A stretch of DNA of 54,861 bases from Comamonadaceae bacterium (GTDB lineage Bacteria; Pseudomonadota; Gammaproteobacteria; Burkholderiales; Burkholderiaceae_C), in the NCBI GenBank assembly GCA_947447355.1, contig CANFJF010000019.1, positions 1 through 54,861 on the forward strand, written 5' to 3'. The notes below the pieces were generated by a model, which was given only the letters and a program-made list of their open reading frames with translations, ran no database searches and had not been told where the DNA came from. Every line of letters starts with the position of its first letter. The stretch's first letter is position 1. Made by a program: the position numbers and the translations under genes. Of the stretch, positions 27,136-35,114 are shown one piece after another.

Positions 27136-28140
27136 TTACTCCGGCAGCAAACCCGCAGTCGCAACAGCGCGTCGATTGATGTCGATGTCCCGCGCCAAAT
27201 AAGCCCGAAAGCCCTCTGGCGACGACGCCTGCGACACGGCACCATTCAGCTCAAACGCCTTTTGCACTTCAGGACGCTGCAGTGCCACCGCCATGGTTTT
27301 CGACAGCAGTTCAACGACGGCAGTGGGCACACCTTTGGGCGCCATCAAACCGATCCAACTGGCAAACTCAAACCCAGGCAAGCTGGAGCCCAGAGAAGGC
27401 ACGGCCCCCAAGGGTTGACTCGTCGGCGGCATGCTGTGACCCAACAATCTCAAACGGCCAGCGGCGACCAAGGACATGGCAGCCGGCGCGGGTGTCAGGA
27501 CCCAATCCGTCTCGCCGGAAACGACCGATGCTACGCCTTGGGCACCGCCCTTGTAAGGAACGTGCAGCGACTTGAATCCGGCTGCACTCTGCAACGCCAT
27601 ACCGGCCAAATGGCTGACTGAGCCGACACCGGCCGACGCCATGTTGGAGCCATTGCCTTTGGACTTGGCATACGCCATTAATTGTGCGAGGTTCTGCACG
27701 GGCAACTGGTTGTTGCAGACCAGAACGTTGGGCAAAAAGGCCATCAACGATAAGAGTTCAAAGTCCCTCAAGGCGTTATAGGTCACCGCTTTTTGCAACA
27801 GCGGCGCCACTGACAGCGCGCTGCTTGAGCCAACCAGCAAGGTGTAGCCGTCAGCAGGTGCATTGCGCACCGCCTCGACACCGATCGCACCCGCTGCCCC
27901 TGCTCGGTTGTCCATCACCATGGGCTGAGCGAGCAGCCGAGCCAACTCGATGCAGACCACGCGGCCGATGGTGTCAACAGAACTGCCCGGGGCATTCGGC
28001 ACAACGACTTTCACAGCATGATCCGGGTAAGTTCGCTGCGCAAAACTCAAGGGCGATAGCGTCAGCCCGCCAAGCGCCAGAACCTGCCTGCGCGTGAAAG
28101 CCGCATGAGCTGGGGTGATCAACAGGATGGCTTGCTTCAT
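27136..28140 (-). CDS. tripartite tricarboxylate transporter (Bug-family) substrate-binding protein
   Basis: Periplasmic binding protein of the Bug/TctC family, 334 residues, with a twin-arginine-like leader (TRRQVLALGGLTLSPLSFAQ). The mature protein starts YPDHAVKVVVPNAPGSSVDT, the usual Bug opening, and has the PADGYTLLVGSSSALSVAPL and VPYKGGAQGVASVVSGETDW segments near the ligand site. The ATG at 28140 gives a normal signal peptide; a longer frame reaches 28197. It ends 3 bp from the convergent tolA stop and lies downstream of the LysR gene. No transporter membrane subunits are near. The ligand is unknown, plausibly an aromatic or carboxylic acid. Confidence 0.9.
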   Translation of the reverse strand: MKQAILLITPAHAAFTRRQVLALGGLTLSPLSFAQRTYPDHAVKVVVPNAPGSSVDTIGRVVCIELARLLAQPMVMDNRAGAAGAIGVEAVRNAPADGYTLLVGSSSALSVAPLLQKAVTYNALRDFELLSLMAFLPNVLVCNNQLPVQNLAQLMAYAKSKGNGSNMASAGVGSVSHLAGMALQSAAGFKSLHVPYKGGAQGVASVVSGETDWVLTPAPAAMSLVAAGRLRLLGHSMPPTSQPLGAVPSLGSSLPGFEFASWIGLMAPKGVPTAVVELLSKTMAVALQRPEVQKAFELNGAVSQASSPEGFRAYLARDIDINRRAVATAGLLPE

Positions 28141-28239
28141 TGAATGGCCTCGTTTTGAAATTGGCTGCATCGTATGAGTACTCCGCACTGTTTGCAACGT
28201 TAATTCAGCAAAAACAACCCATCCACGGGGCGGATAGGC

Positions 28240-29139
28240 TCAGCCAAGCACCTCGTGAATCGAGGAGCGCAACCAAACATGTGCAGGGTCTTTTTGGAAA
28301 CGCTGATGCCAAATTAAATGCACATCGATGACCGGTGGCTTGATCGGGATTTCAACCATTTTGATTTTTCCGTGGGAGACGAAAAACTGCGCTAAATCGC
28401 GCGGTACGGTGGCCACCAGATCAGAGCTTTCAACAATCGGCAACAGACTCATGAAGTGCGAGAGTTCGACAACGACGCGACGCTTCAGCCCCTTTTGTTG
28501 CAAGAACTGCTCAAAGACATGCTCCCGGCCATCGGGTTTGACAACCGCATGGGAGGCCGCCAAAAACTGCGTCTGCGTCATCCGTGAACCGATCGCCGGA
28601 TGGCTTTTACGGACCACACAGACATGGCTGTTTTCAATCAATTTTTGTCGGAAGAAACCGGGTTTCTCGAGGTCAGGGTAGTAGCCGATGGCTAACTCGG
28701 CAGCGCCCGATTCGAGCGCCCCTGCGGCCGCATGTCGCGGCATGGCCAAGGTGCGTAAGTCAATGTGGGGGGCCTGCTGGGCCAACAACGCCAAAATACG
28801 CGGCAAGAAATTCACTTCGCCAATGTCTGGCATCAACAGCGTGAAGCTGCGCTGCGCGGAGGCCGGAACGAATGTTAGCGGCTGAAGAATGTCCGAGCGA
28901 ATGATCTCGACCACGTGGCGAACGGGCTCATCCAGTTCAAGGGCGCGCGGCGTTGGTTGCATCTGCCAGCCTGAGCGCACAAACAACGGATCGTTCAACA
29001 AAACCCGCAGCCGTGCCAGCGCTGCACTCATGGCGGGTTGACTCAAATTCAAGGCCTCGGCAGCCCGCGTCACGCTGCGGTGTTTCATCATGGCGGCGAA
29101 CACCACCAGCAAGTTCAGGTCAACAGCTTTTATATCCAT
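28240..29139 (-). CDS. LysR-family transcriptional regulator
   Basis: A 299-residue LTTR. The N-terminal winged helix has DLNLLVVFAAMMKHRSVTRA followed by AEALNLSQPAMSAALARLR, the recognition helix region. The C-terminal effector domain begins around residue 90 (SFTLLMPDIGEVNFLPRILA). I chose ATG 29139 (MDIKAVDLNLL); the frame is open to a TTG at 29214, but those residues fall in the operator region. It is divergent from the amidohydrolase operon and probably controls it in response to a pathway aromatic compound. A palindrome suited to an LTTR lies just upstream. Confidence 0.92.
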   Translation of the reverse strand: MDIKAVDLNLLVVFAAMMKHRSVTRAAEALNLSQPAMSAALARLRVLLNDPLFVRSGWQMQPTPRALELDEPVRHVVEIIRSDILQPLTFVPASAQRSFTLLMPDIGEVNFLPRILALLAQQAPHIDLRTLAMPRHAAAGALESGAAELAIGYYPDLEKPGFFRQKLIENSHVCVVRKSHPAIGSRMTQTQFLAASHAVVKPDGREHVFEQFLQQKGLKRRVVVELSHFMSLLPIVESSDLVATVPRDLAQFFVSHGKIKMVEIPIKPPVIDVHLIWHQRFQKDPAHVWLRSSIHEVLG

Positions 29140-29152
29140 GGGATGGATTGTA

Positions 29153-29178
29153 TTTATCCAAAGAATCGACTGGATAAA
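29153..29178. promoter_or_regulatory. candidate LysR operator between the divergent regulator and catabolic genes
   Basis: A perfect 8-bp inverted repeat, TTTATCCA (29153-29160) and TGGATAAA (29171-29178), separated by 10 bp. It contains the T-N11-A arrangement typical of LTTR recognition sites and sits 14 bp upstream of the regulator ATG, between the two divergent units. This position suits autorepression and activation of the plus-strand operon. Confidence 0.65.
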
Positions 29179-29231
29179 TGAAGTGTCGCCTTTTAAACTG
29201 CTCGCCAAATACAAAGAACCGGAGACCCGTC

Positions 29232-29285
29232 ATGACACCCGTGCACCAAGATCCAACTTCCAGCGCCTCAGCGTTGCTCACTTGA
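29232..29285 (+). other. short leader frame (17 codons), possibly the displaced N terminus of the amidohydrolase
   Basis: ATG 29232 has a good ribosome site (GGAGACCCGTC before it) and encodes MTPVHQDPTSSASALLT, then TGA. It is in a different frame from the amidohydrolase that begins right after it. The TGA overlaps an in-frame TTG (TTGA) of the amidohydrolase frame. Either this is the real N terminus separated by a one-base frameshift, or it is a translated leader coupled to a TTG restart. Confidence 0.5.
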
Positions 29286-30358
29286 GTAGCCCATTGCGCT
29301 CACATTGCGCCTGCGGGGTCGACACCCACGCGCATGTCATTCCGTTCGAGTTCCCCTCATTTCTCGGTTCAGCGGCCCCCTCCGGCTGGCCCAGCATGGC
29401 GCCTGTAGACGCCTGCCACCGGCAGGTCATCATCGACGGCAAAAACTACCGGACGGTGTCTGACAAGTGCTGGAGCACCTCACGCCGCTTGGCTGATTTT
29501 GCGGACATGGGCTTGGCTTTGCAGGCTATTTCACCCATGCCTGAATTGCTGTCGTACTGGCTAAAAGCCGCCGACGCTGCGGTGCTGGTGCGCTACCTGA
29601 ACGACCAGATCGCCGCCATGGTGGCAGAGTCTGGCGGTCAGTTGATCGGCTTGGGCGCCGTGCCGCTGCAAGACATTGATCTGGCCATCAAGGAACTCGA
29701 GTACCTGCGCCGAACCCCTGGCTTCGCAGGCGTCGAGATAGGCAGCAACATCAACGGCATGGTGATGGGCGACCTTCGGCTAGACCCTTTTTTTGAAGCT
29801 TGCGAAGCGCTGGACATGGCGGTTTTTGTGCACGCCTTGCGGCCGACAGGCATGGACAGACTGATGGGACCGCCGCCGCTTCAGCAGGTGCTGGCCTACC
29901 CGACAGATGTCGGCTTGGCTGCGGCCTCCGCTCTGACCAGTAACTTGATCTTGCGCCGCCCTCGCCTGCGCATGGCCTTCAGTCACGGCGGTGGCACTTT
30001 GGCCATGTTGCTGCCGAGACTAGAGCAAGCCATCCGCGTTTTTCCGGCACTGGGCGAAACGGTGCTGCAGTCGCCCACCGCACAAGCGCGTCAATTTTTC
30101 TACGACACCTTGGTCTTTGACGAGGCCACGCTCAAGCATCTTGTGCACTGTTTCGGCGACACGCAGTTGATGATCGGCACGGACTACCCCTTTAACTTTC
30201 ACGACGACCGACCGGTCGCCCGGCTAGAAGCTGCTTCGCTGACACCTGACGCACTGCAAAGAATGACGGAGGGCAACGCAAGACGATTTTTAGGCCTGCC
30301 CTTGCTTGACACGACAACGACACCGCTCTCCTCTAACCCAAGGCCACTCGCAACATGA
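29282..30358 (+). CDS. amidohydrolase family protein (ACMSD/resorcylate decarboxylase-like TIM barrel)
   Basis: Metal-dependent barrel enzyme of the amidohydrolase-2 group, which includes aromatic acid decarboxylases and lactone hydrolases. The metal motif is at the N terminus (CGVDTHAHVIPFEFPSF). Later signatures are MPELLSYWLKAADAAVLVRY, AFSHGGGTLAMLLPRLEQA and the C-terminal MIGTDYPFNFHDDRP with the metal Asp. The start is unclear: I give TTG 29282, though the strong ribosome site belongs to ATG 29232 in another frame. It is first in a five-gene operon and overlaps the next gene by 4 bp. The substrate is unknown; a decarboxylase or hydrolase role in aromatic breakdown is inferred. Confidence 0.82.
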   Translation: MSSPLRSHCACGVDTHAHVIPFEFPSFLGSAAPSGWPSMAPVDACHRQVIIDGKNYRTVSDKCWSTSRRLADFADMGLALQAISPMPELLSYWLKAADAAVLVRYLNDQIAAMVAESGGQLIGLGAVPLQDIDLAIKELEYLRRTPGFAGVEIGSNINGMVMGDLRLDPFFEACEALDMAVFVHALRPTGMDRLMGPPPLQQVLAYPTDVGLAAASALTSNLILRRPRLRMAFSHGGGTLAMLLPRLEQAIRVFPALGETVLQSPTAQARQFFYDTLVFDEATLKHLVHCFGDTQLMIGTDYPFNFHDDRPVARLEAASLTPDALQRMTEGNARRFLGLPLLDTTTTPLSSNPRPLAT

Positions 30359-31260
30359 CCCATGCCTCCTCCCTCATCAGCGCCTTGCGCAGCGTGGCCT
30401 TCAATGTGCCCGACCTGGCCTTGGCTGAAGATTTTTACACCCGCGTATGGGGCCTGAGTGTGGCCGCACGCGAAGCCGGTGCACTGTACCTGCGCGCGAC
30501 CGGCGCTGACCACCATGTGCTGGCCTTGCACCAGCAAGAAGGACCTGCACAAATACGCCACGTCACGCTCAGAGCCCGCAGCTTACAAGCCCTGCAACAA
30601 GCTGCGACTGCGGCGCTGTCAGCCGGTGGCCGCGTGGTGCAGCCGCTGGCAGAACTGAAGAGCCCCGGGGGTGGCACCGCCGTGTCGATAGCCGACCCTG
30701 ACGGCCGCGTGTTTCAACTGGTCTTCGGCGATGTATTGCACTTAGACATCTCGGAGGAACCCGACGCACCCATCCGCTTGGCGCATGCCGTTCTCAACAG
30801 CCACGACGTCGAGGCTTCTCGCGTTTTCATGGAGCAGGTGCTGGACTTCTCCTTGTCAGACCGGACCCGCATCATGGCGTTCATGCGTTGCAACAGCGAC
30901 CACCACAGCATCGCGCTGGGCGACACCGACAACGACGCACTCAATCACGTGGCCTTCGTGGTGGCCGACACCGAAGCCGTGATGCGCGGCGGTGGCCGCA
31001 TGAAAGACGCCGGCTATGGCATCGAGTGGGGGCCAGGCCGACACGGTCCCGGCAACAACGTATTCAACTACTTCGTCGGCCCGTTTGACATCGTCATTGA
31101 GTACACCTCAGATGTCCAGCAAATCGATGACAGCTATGTCGCCGGCCAACCTGGCGACTGGACTTGGCCGCCGGGTCGGGTTGACCAATGGGGCATCTCG
31201 GCACCACCCAGTGCCGTGCTCAAGGTGGCCCAGCGCGCTGTGATGTTTGCCCCAACCTGA
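30355..31260 (+). CDS. VOC-family extradiol-type dioxygenase
   Basis: A 301-residue protein with two vicinal-oxygen-chelate domains, as in type I extradiol (meta-cleavage) catechol dioxygenases. The N-terminal domain starts LRSVAFNVPDLALAEDFYTR. The C-terminal domain has the expected metal ligands: His in IRLAHAVLNSHDVE, His in DALNHVAFVVADTE, and Glu in FDIVIEYTSDVQQ. All three are kept, so ring-cleaving activity is plausible. Its ATG overlaps the amidohydrolase stop (ATGA). Together with the hydroxylase and FAH genes it points to a hydroxylation/meta-cleavage route. Confidence 0.85.
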   Translation: MTHASSLISALRSVAFNVPDLALAEDFYTRVWGLSVAAREAGALYLRATGADHHVLALHQQEGPAQIRHVTLRARSLQALQQAATAALSAGGRVVQPLAELKSPGGGTAVSIADPDGRVFQLVFGDVLHLDISEEPDAPIRLAHAVLNSHDVEASRVFMEQVLDFSLSDRTRIMAFMRCNSDHHSIALGDTDNDALNHVAFVVADTEAVMRGGGRMKDAGYGIEWGPGRHGPGNNVFNYFVGPFDIVIEYTSDVQQIDDSYVAGQPGDWTWPPGRVDQWGISAPPSAVLKVAQRAVMFAPT

Positions 31261-31293
31261 TTTTTATCCCCGTTTTTTCATCCAGGAGTTTTC

Positions 31294-32157
31294 ATGCGTT
31301 TCACCACTTTTCGCCAGCAGAACCAAGACCGCCTCGGCGTGGTCACCGGGACAGACGTCATTGACCTGCAGCTGGCCTTGCCCGACTTGAGCAGTGACCT
31401 GCGCACCAACCTGCGCAACGGCGTGGACATGATGGCAGCAGCCAAGGCCGCGATCGAATCTAAAGCCCCACGCATGCCGCTGGCCAGTTTGACGCTGTCA
31501 CCGCTGCTGCCCGAGCCCGGCAAGATCATCTGCTTGGGGCTGAACTACTTTGACCACGCCAAAGAAGGCGGCCGCGACAAACCCGAGTACCCATGGTTCT
31601 TCATGCGCACCGCCACCTCGCTGCTGGCCCCGAACGCCAAAGCCTTGCGCCCGAAAGTCTCAGTGCGCTTTGACTACGAAGCCGAAGTCGCCGTCATCAT
31701 CGGCAAGACCGTCAAGCACGCCACGCTGGACAACGCGCTGGATGCCGTCTTCGGCTACAGCTGCTTCAACGACATCTCGGTGCGCGATTACCAAAAGAAA
31801 ACACCACAGTGGTCGATCGGCAAAAACTTCGACCGCACGGGCGGCTTTGGCCCGGTGCTGGTGACCGCCGACGAGCTCCCCGCCGGCGCCTCAGAACTGC
31901 GTATCCAAACGCGCTTGAACGGCCAGATCATGCAAGACGCCAACACCCGCGACATGATCTGGGGCGTGGCCGAAACCATCAAGTTAGTGTCTGAATGCAT
32001 GACGCTTGAACCGGGTGACTTGATCATCATGGGCACACCTGCTGGCGTCGGTCAAGCGCGCAATCCGCCAGTCTGGATGAAGCACGGTGACACCGTCGAA
32101 ATCGAGATCGACTACATCGGCATCCTGCGCAACACGATCGAAGACGAAGCCGCATGA
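31294..32157 (+). CDS. fumarylacetoacetate hydrolase (FAH) family protein
   Basis: A 287-residue protein of the FAH superfamily, which hydrolyses C-C bonds or isomerises and decarboxylates ring-cleavage products. A short N-terminal domain is followed by the catalytic core from about residue 70 (GKIICLGLNYFDHAKEGGR). The metal site is in VRFDYEAEVAVIIGK (Glu-x-Glu), with DYQKKTPQWSIGKNFDRTGG, and the C terminus has GDLIIMGTPAGVGQARNPP. The start has a good site (CAGGAGTTTTC). It overlaps the next gene by 4 bp. The likely substrate is the meta-cleavage product made by the preceding dioxygenase. Confidence 0.9.
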   Translation: MRFTTFRQQNQDRLGVVTGTDVIDLQLALPDLSSDLRTNLRNGVDMMAAAKAAIESKAPRMPLASLTLSPLLPEPGKIICLGLNYFDHAKEGGRDKPEYPWFFMRTATSLLAPNAKALRPKVSVRFDYEAEVAVIIGKTVKHATLDNALDAVFGYSCFNDISVRDYQKKTPQWSIGKNFDRTGGFGPVLVTADELPAGASELRIQTRLNGQIMQDANTRDMIWGVAETIKLVSECMTLEPGDLIIMGTPAGVGQARNPPVWMKHGDTVEIEIDYIGILRNTIEDEAA

Positions 32158-33725
32158 CCACTGGTGCTCCCCATGAAACTGCGGCCTACGATGTTGCCAT
32201 TGTGGGCTTCGGCCCCAGCGGTGCTGTCGCGGCAGGTTTGCTAGGCGCACGTGGCATTCGAACGTTTGTCTGCGATCGCACGCAGGATGTTTACGACAAA
32301 CCTCGCGCGATTGCGCTGGACCATGAGATCACGCGCCTGTTTCAAAACATGGGGGTGTCAGAACAGATCAAACCCTATTTGGAACCCTTCACCGATTCTG
32401 TTTTTTACGGTGTCGATGGCCAGGTGATCAAACGCATGTCAACGGTGGCTGAACCCTTTCCGCTGGCGCACACGCCATCGGTCGTGTTCACTCAGCCGCC
32501 GGTGGAGCGCATCTTGCGCGCGCATGCGGCCAGCTTCCCCTCAGTCACCATCGCGCTCGCTCAGCAACTGTTGAACCTGTCTCAAGACCAGAGCGGCGTG
32601 ACCCTAGAACTGCAAGATGACAAAGGCCATCCGTCGACGGTTCGCGCGCGCTATCTGATCGGCTGCGACGGCGCCAGCAGCACCGTTCGCACCTTAGCGG
32701 GCATCGCCCTGGAAGACCTCGGTTTTGACGAGCCTTGGCTCGTCGTGGACGTGCTGGTCAACGAACAAGGCTTGTCGAAACTTCCGGTCACCAGCGTGCA
32801 GTACTGCCATCCAGAACGGCCGGCCACCATGGTGATCGGCCCTGGACGCCACAGGCGCTGGGAAATTTCCATCAACCCCGGAGAAGACCCTGAACAAGTC
32901 GCTACCCCAGAAGGCACCTGGAAGTTGTTGGCGCCCTGGATCAGCCCCGCAGACGGCGAGCTTTGGCGCCAAGCCAGCTACCGGTTTCACGCCTTGGTGG
33001 CCGAGGACTGGCGCAAAGGAAGTGTCTTCATTGCCGGCGACGCGGCGCACCAACAACCGCCTTTCCTCGGACAAGGTATGTGCCAAGGTCTACGCGACGT
33101 GACCAACCTCTGCTGGAAGTTAGACGCGGTTTTGAAAGGCACAGCACCTGACAGCTTGCTCGACAGCTACACCCCTGAACGCAAGGGCCACGTGACCGCG
33201 CTGACCACCCGCATCAAGGGAATCGGAAAGATCATTGGAGAACGCGATGTTGCAAAAGCGCGCGCCCGTGACGCCCATTTGTTAAAAGAGAGTGGCGGCG
33301 TGATCAAACCCGTGCCGCGACAAGACGTGCAACCGCCACTGGAAACAGGACTTCTCAGCGCCCTCCCGCACCCGAAGCGTGGCACGATATTTCCACAACC
33401 ATGGCTGGTCGAGGCCAATGGCGTGCACCGCCGCATGGACGATGCGATTGGCACAGGGTGGCGCGTTATCTTGGCTCCTCATGCCAATCAAGACATGTGT
33501 CAGGCTGCGTCCCCATCGAACGCCATGGCGGCACAGGTTGCCCAGCTCGGTACGCCAGAGCTGACAGAAGCAGACGGCCTGTTGGCGACATGGTTTGCCG
33601 CCAGCAACACCGTCGCCGCCATCGTTCGACCCGACCATTACGTCTATGGGGTTTGTCAAACTGCTGAAGAACTGAGCGCGCAACTCAACGCACTCGAAGC
33701 CCTGCTTGCAACGACACCGAATTAA
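32154..33725 (+). CDS. FAD-dependent aromatic hydroxylase (MhpA/PHBH-like monooxygenase)
   Basis: Class A flavoprotein monooxygenase of 523 residues, probably NAD(P)H-dependent and acting on a phenolic acid. The Rossmann motif is VAIVGFGPSGAVAAGLLGAR (about residues 14-33). The middle motif is YLIGCDGASSTVRTLAGI and the FAD GD motif is VFIAGDAAHQQPPFLGQGMC. A C-terminal thioredoxin-like domain follows, as in MhpA-type enzymes. It overlaps the FAH gene (ATGA) and precedes a Bug gene by 17 bp. It would make the dihydroxylated ring that the VOC dioxygenase opens. The substrate is not determinable from sequence. Confidence 0.9.
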   Translation: MTTGAPHETAAYDVAIVGFGPSGAVAAGLLGARGIRTFVCDRTQDVYDKPRAIALDHEITRLFQNMGVSEQIKPYLEPFTDSVFYGVDGQVIKRMSTVAEPFPLAHTPSVVFTQPPVERILRAHAASFPSVTIALAQQLLNLSQDQSGVTLELQDDKGHPSTVRARYLIGCDGASSTVRTLAGIALEDLGFDEPWLVVDVLVNEQGLSKLPVTSVQYCHPERPATMVIGPGRHRRWEISINPGEDPEQVATPEGTWKLLAPWISPADGELWRQASYRFHALVAEDWRKGSVFIAGDAAHQQPPFLGQGMCQGLRDVTNLCWKLDAVLKGTAPDSLLDSYTPERKGHVTALTTRIKGIGKIIGERDVAKARARDAHLLKESGGVIKPVPRQDVQPPLETGLLSALPHPKRGTIFPQPWLVEANGVHRRMDDAIGTGWRVILAPHANQDMCQAASPSNAMAAQVAQLGTPELTEADGLLATWFAASNTVAAIVRPDHYVYGVCQTAEELSAQLNALEALLATTPN

Positions 33726-33742
33726 CAACCGAGGAGACAACC

Positions 33743-34765
33743 ATGAAAAAAGCCAACGCACTTTCGACCCCCGAGGCATCGGCACTGACACGTAGAAAAC
33801 TACTCAAGACCGCGACCACCTTGGCTGCATTTCCAACGCTGCTGGCATCGACCGCCCGAGCACAAGCTTGGCCGGACAAACCCATCCGCTTTGTCCTGTC
33901 GCAACCCGCCGGCTCAGGCCCCGACAACGTGGCCCGCATCATCGGCGAGCGCATGACCAAGTCCCTCGGCCAGGCGGTGATCATGGACAACAAACCAGGC
34001 GGCCAGAACGTCATCGGTGCGCAAGCAGCCGCTCGTGCAGCAGCTGACGGCAACACTTATTACTTTGCCACCACGGCTGCGCTGGTGACCAACGCCTACT
34101 TGTTCAAGTCGATGCCTTACGACCCGCAGAAGGACTTTGTACCGGTCGCTTTTGTCGGCAAGAGTCCGTTTGCCGTGCTGGTGCGAGCCGAATCTTCGGT
34201 GCAAAATTTACAAGATTTACTGACGCGCGCCAAAGCCAGCGCAGGTAAGATTTCTTTGGGCAACGAAGGCCCCCGAACCTTCAGCGGCATGATCGCGCGC
34301 TTTTTGAATGCACGCTCCAAAGCCGAGTTCAACTTGGCGTCTTACGCCTCGGTGAGCGTGGCCGTGCAAGATGCTATCGGTGGACACATTGACGCCGTGG
34401 TCGCAGACATTGCCTCAACCGCACAGTTAGTGCGTCAAGGTCGCCTGCGCATGATCGCCGTCACCACCGCCACGCGCGTGCCCGGTTGGGAACAGGTGCC
34501 GGCATTGGCAGAAACATTTCCAGGCTTTGACATGAGCGGCTGGTTTGCACTGGTCGCACCCACAGGAACGCCTAAGCCAGTGATCGAGCGCATGAACCGG
34601 GAGTTCAACGCGGCGACTGCAGACCGTGACATTGCCGCCAAAATCACCGCGGCAGGTCCGCTGCCTGAGTCCGGCATGTCTCCAGACCAAGTCGGCACTT
34701 TCCTCAAAAACGAACATCAGCGTTGGGCCCAGATCACCAAAGAGATTGGTGTTTTGCCTGAATAG
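33743..34765 (+). CDS. tripartite tricarboxylate transporter (Bug-family) substrate-binding protein
   Basis: Second Bug protein of the island, 340 residues, with a leader containing TRRKLLKTATTLAAFPTLLA (to about residue 44, ending ARAQA). The mature part starts WPDKPIRFVLSQPAGSGPDN and has GQAVIMDNKPGGQNVIGAQA, both typical. It differs clearly from the Bug protein at 27136-28140, so they are not a recent duplication. It has a strong ribosome site (GAGGAGACAACC) and closes the catabolic operon, so it probably binds the pathway substrate in the periplasm. No TctA/TctB genes are near. Confidence 0.92.
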   Translation: MKKANALSTPEASALTRRKLLKTATTLAAFPTLLASTARAQAWPDKPIRFVLSQPAGSGPDNVARIIGERMTKSLGQAVIMDNKPGGQNVIGAQAAARAAADGNTYYFATTAALVTNAYLFKSMPYDPQKDFVPVAFVGKSPFAVLVRAESSVQNLQDLLTRAKASAGKISLGNEGPRTFSGMIARFLNARSKAEFNLASYASVSVAVQDAIGGHIDAVVADIASTAQLVRQGRLRMIAVTTATRVPGWEQVPALAETFPGFDMSGWFALVAPTGTPKPVIERMNREFNAATADRDIAAKITAAGPLPESGMSPDQVGTFLKNEHQRWAQITKEIGVLPE

Positions 34766-35114
34766 GCCAACACATCAAGCGCGCCAGCTCCGATGCACGA
34801 GCTTGGCGCGCTAAGTTGTAACGAATAGATGCCCAACCCCCTTGGCAGGGTCTAGTGCAGCCTTTCTGTGATTAGAATGAATTTCAGTCTATCTTCTTGA
34901 CGCTGCGTTTAACACGCTCGCTCATTCTCACAAGCCCCCAGCAACCCGCGCGGTCAGGAACAACCGCCAACCCGCTATCCGTGTCATCACGCTTAGCGGG
35001 TCGCTACAGCGCCTTTGCATCAACAAGAATGCGGCGCGACCCATCTTCAAGCCAACCTCTGATGCTTCACGGCCGTGCCGTGTGACATTTCACGCCCAAC
35101 CGAAAGGAAAAAAC
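34766..35114. other. intergenic region between the catabolic operon and the hflK remnant
   Basis: About 350 bp without a credible gene. It contains a terminator-like hairpin at 34778-34812 and a second 8-bp perfect inverted repeat (ACCCGCTA 34970-34977 with TAGCGGGT 34994-35001). A promoter for the hflK/hflC pair should lie around 34850-34900, where the sequence is AT-rich (TAGAAT at about 34874), but no good -35 box was found. Confidence 0.5.
34778..34812 (+). terminator. hairpin after the catabolic operon, probable terminator
   Basis: AGCGCGCCAGCTC and GAGCTTGGCGCGCT pair with a single bulge around an 8-nt loop, 13 bp after the Bug stop codon. The T run behind it is weak, so termination strength is uncertain. 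Confidence 0.55.

Noticed and set aside
30355..34765. Classical mhp or homogentisate pathway
   Set aside because: The dioxygenase is VOC-type rather than MhpB-type, there is no hydratase or aldolase as in mhp, and there is no HmgA or maleylacetoacetate isomerase as in the homogentisate route.
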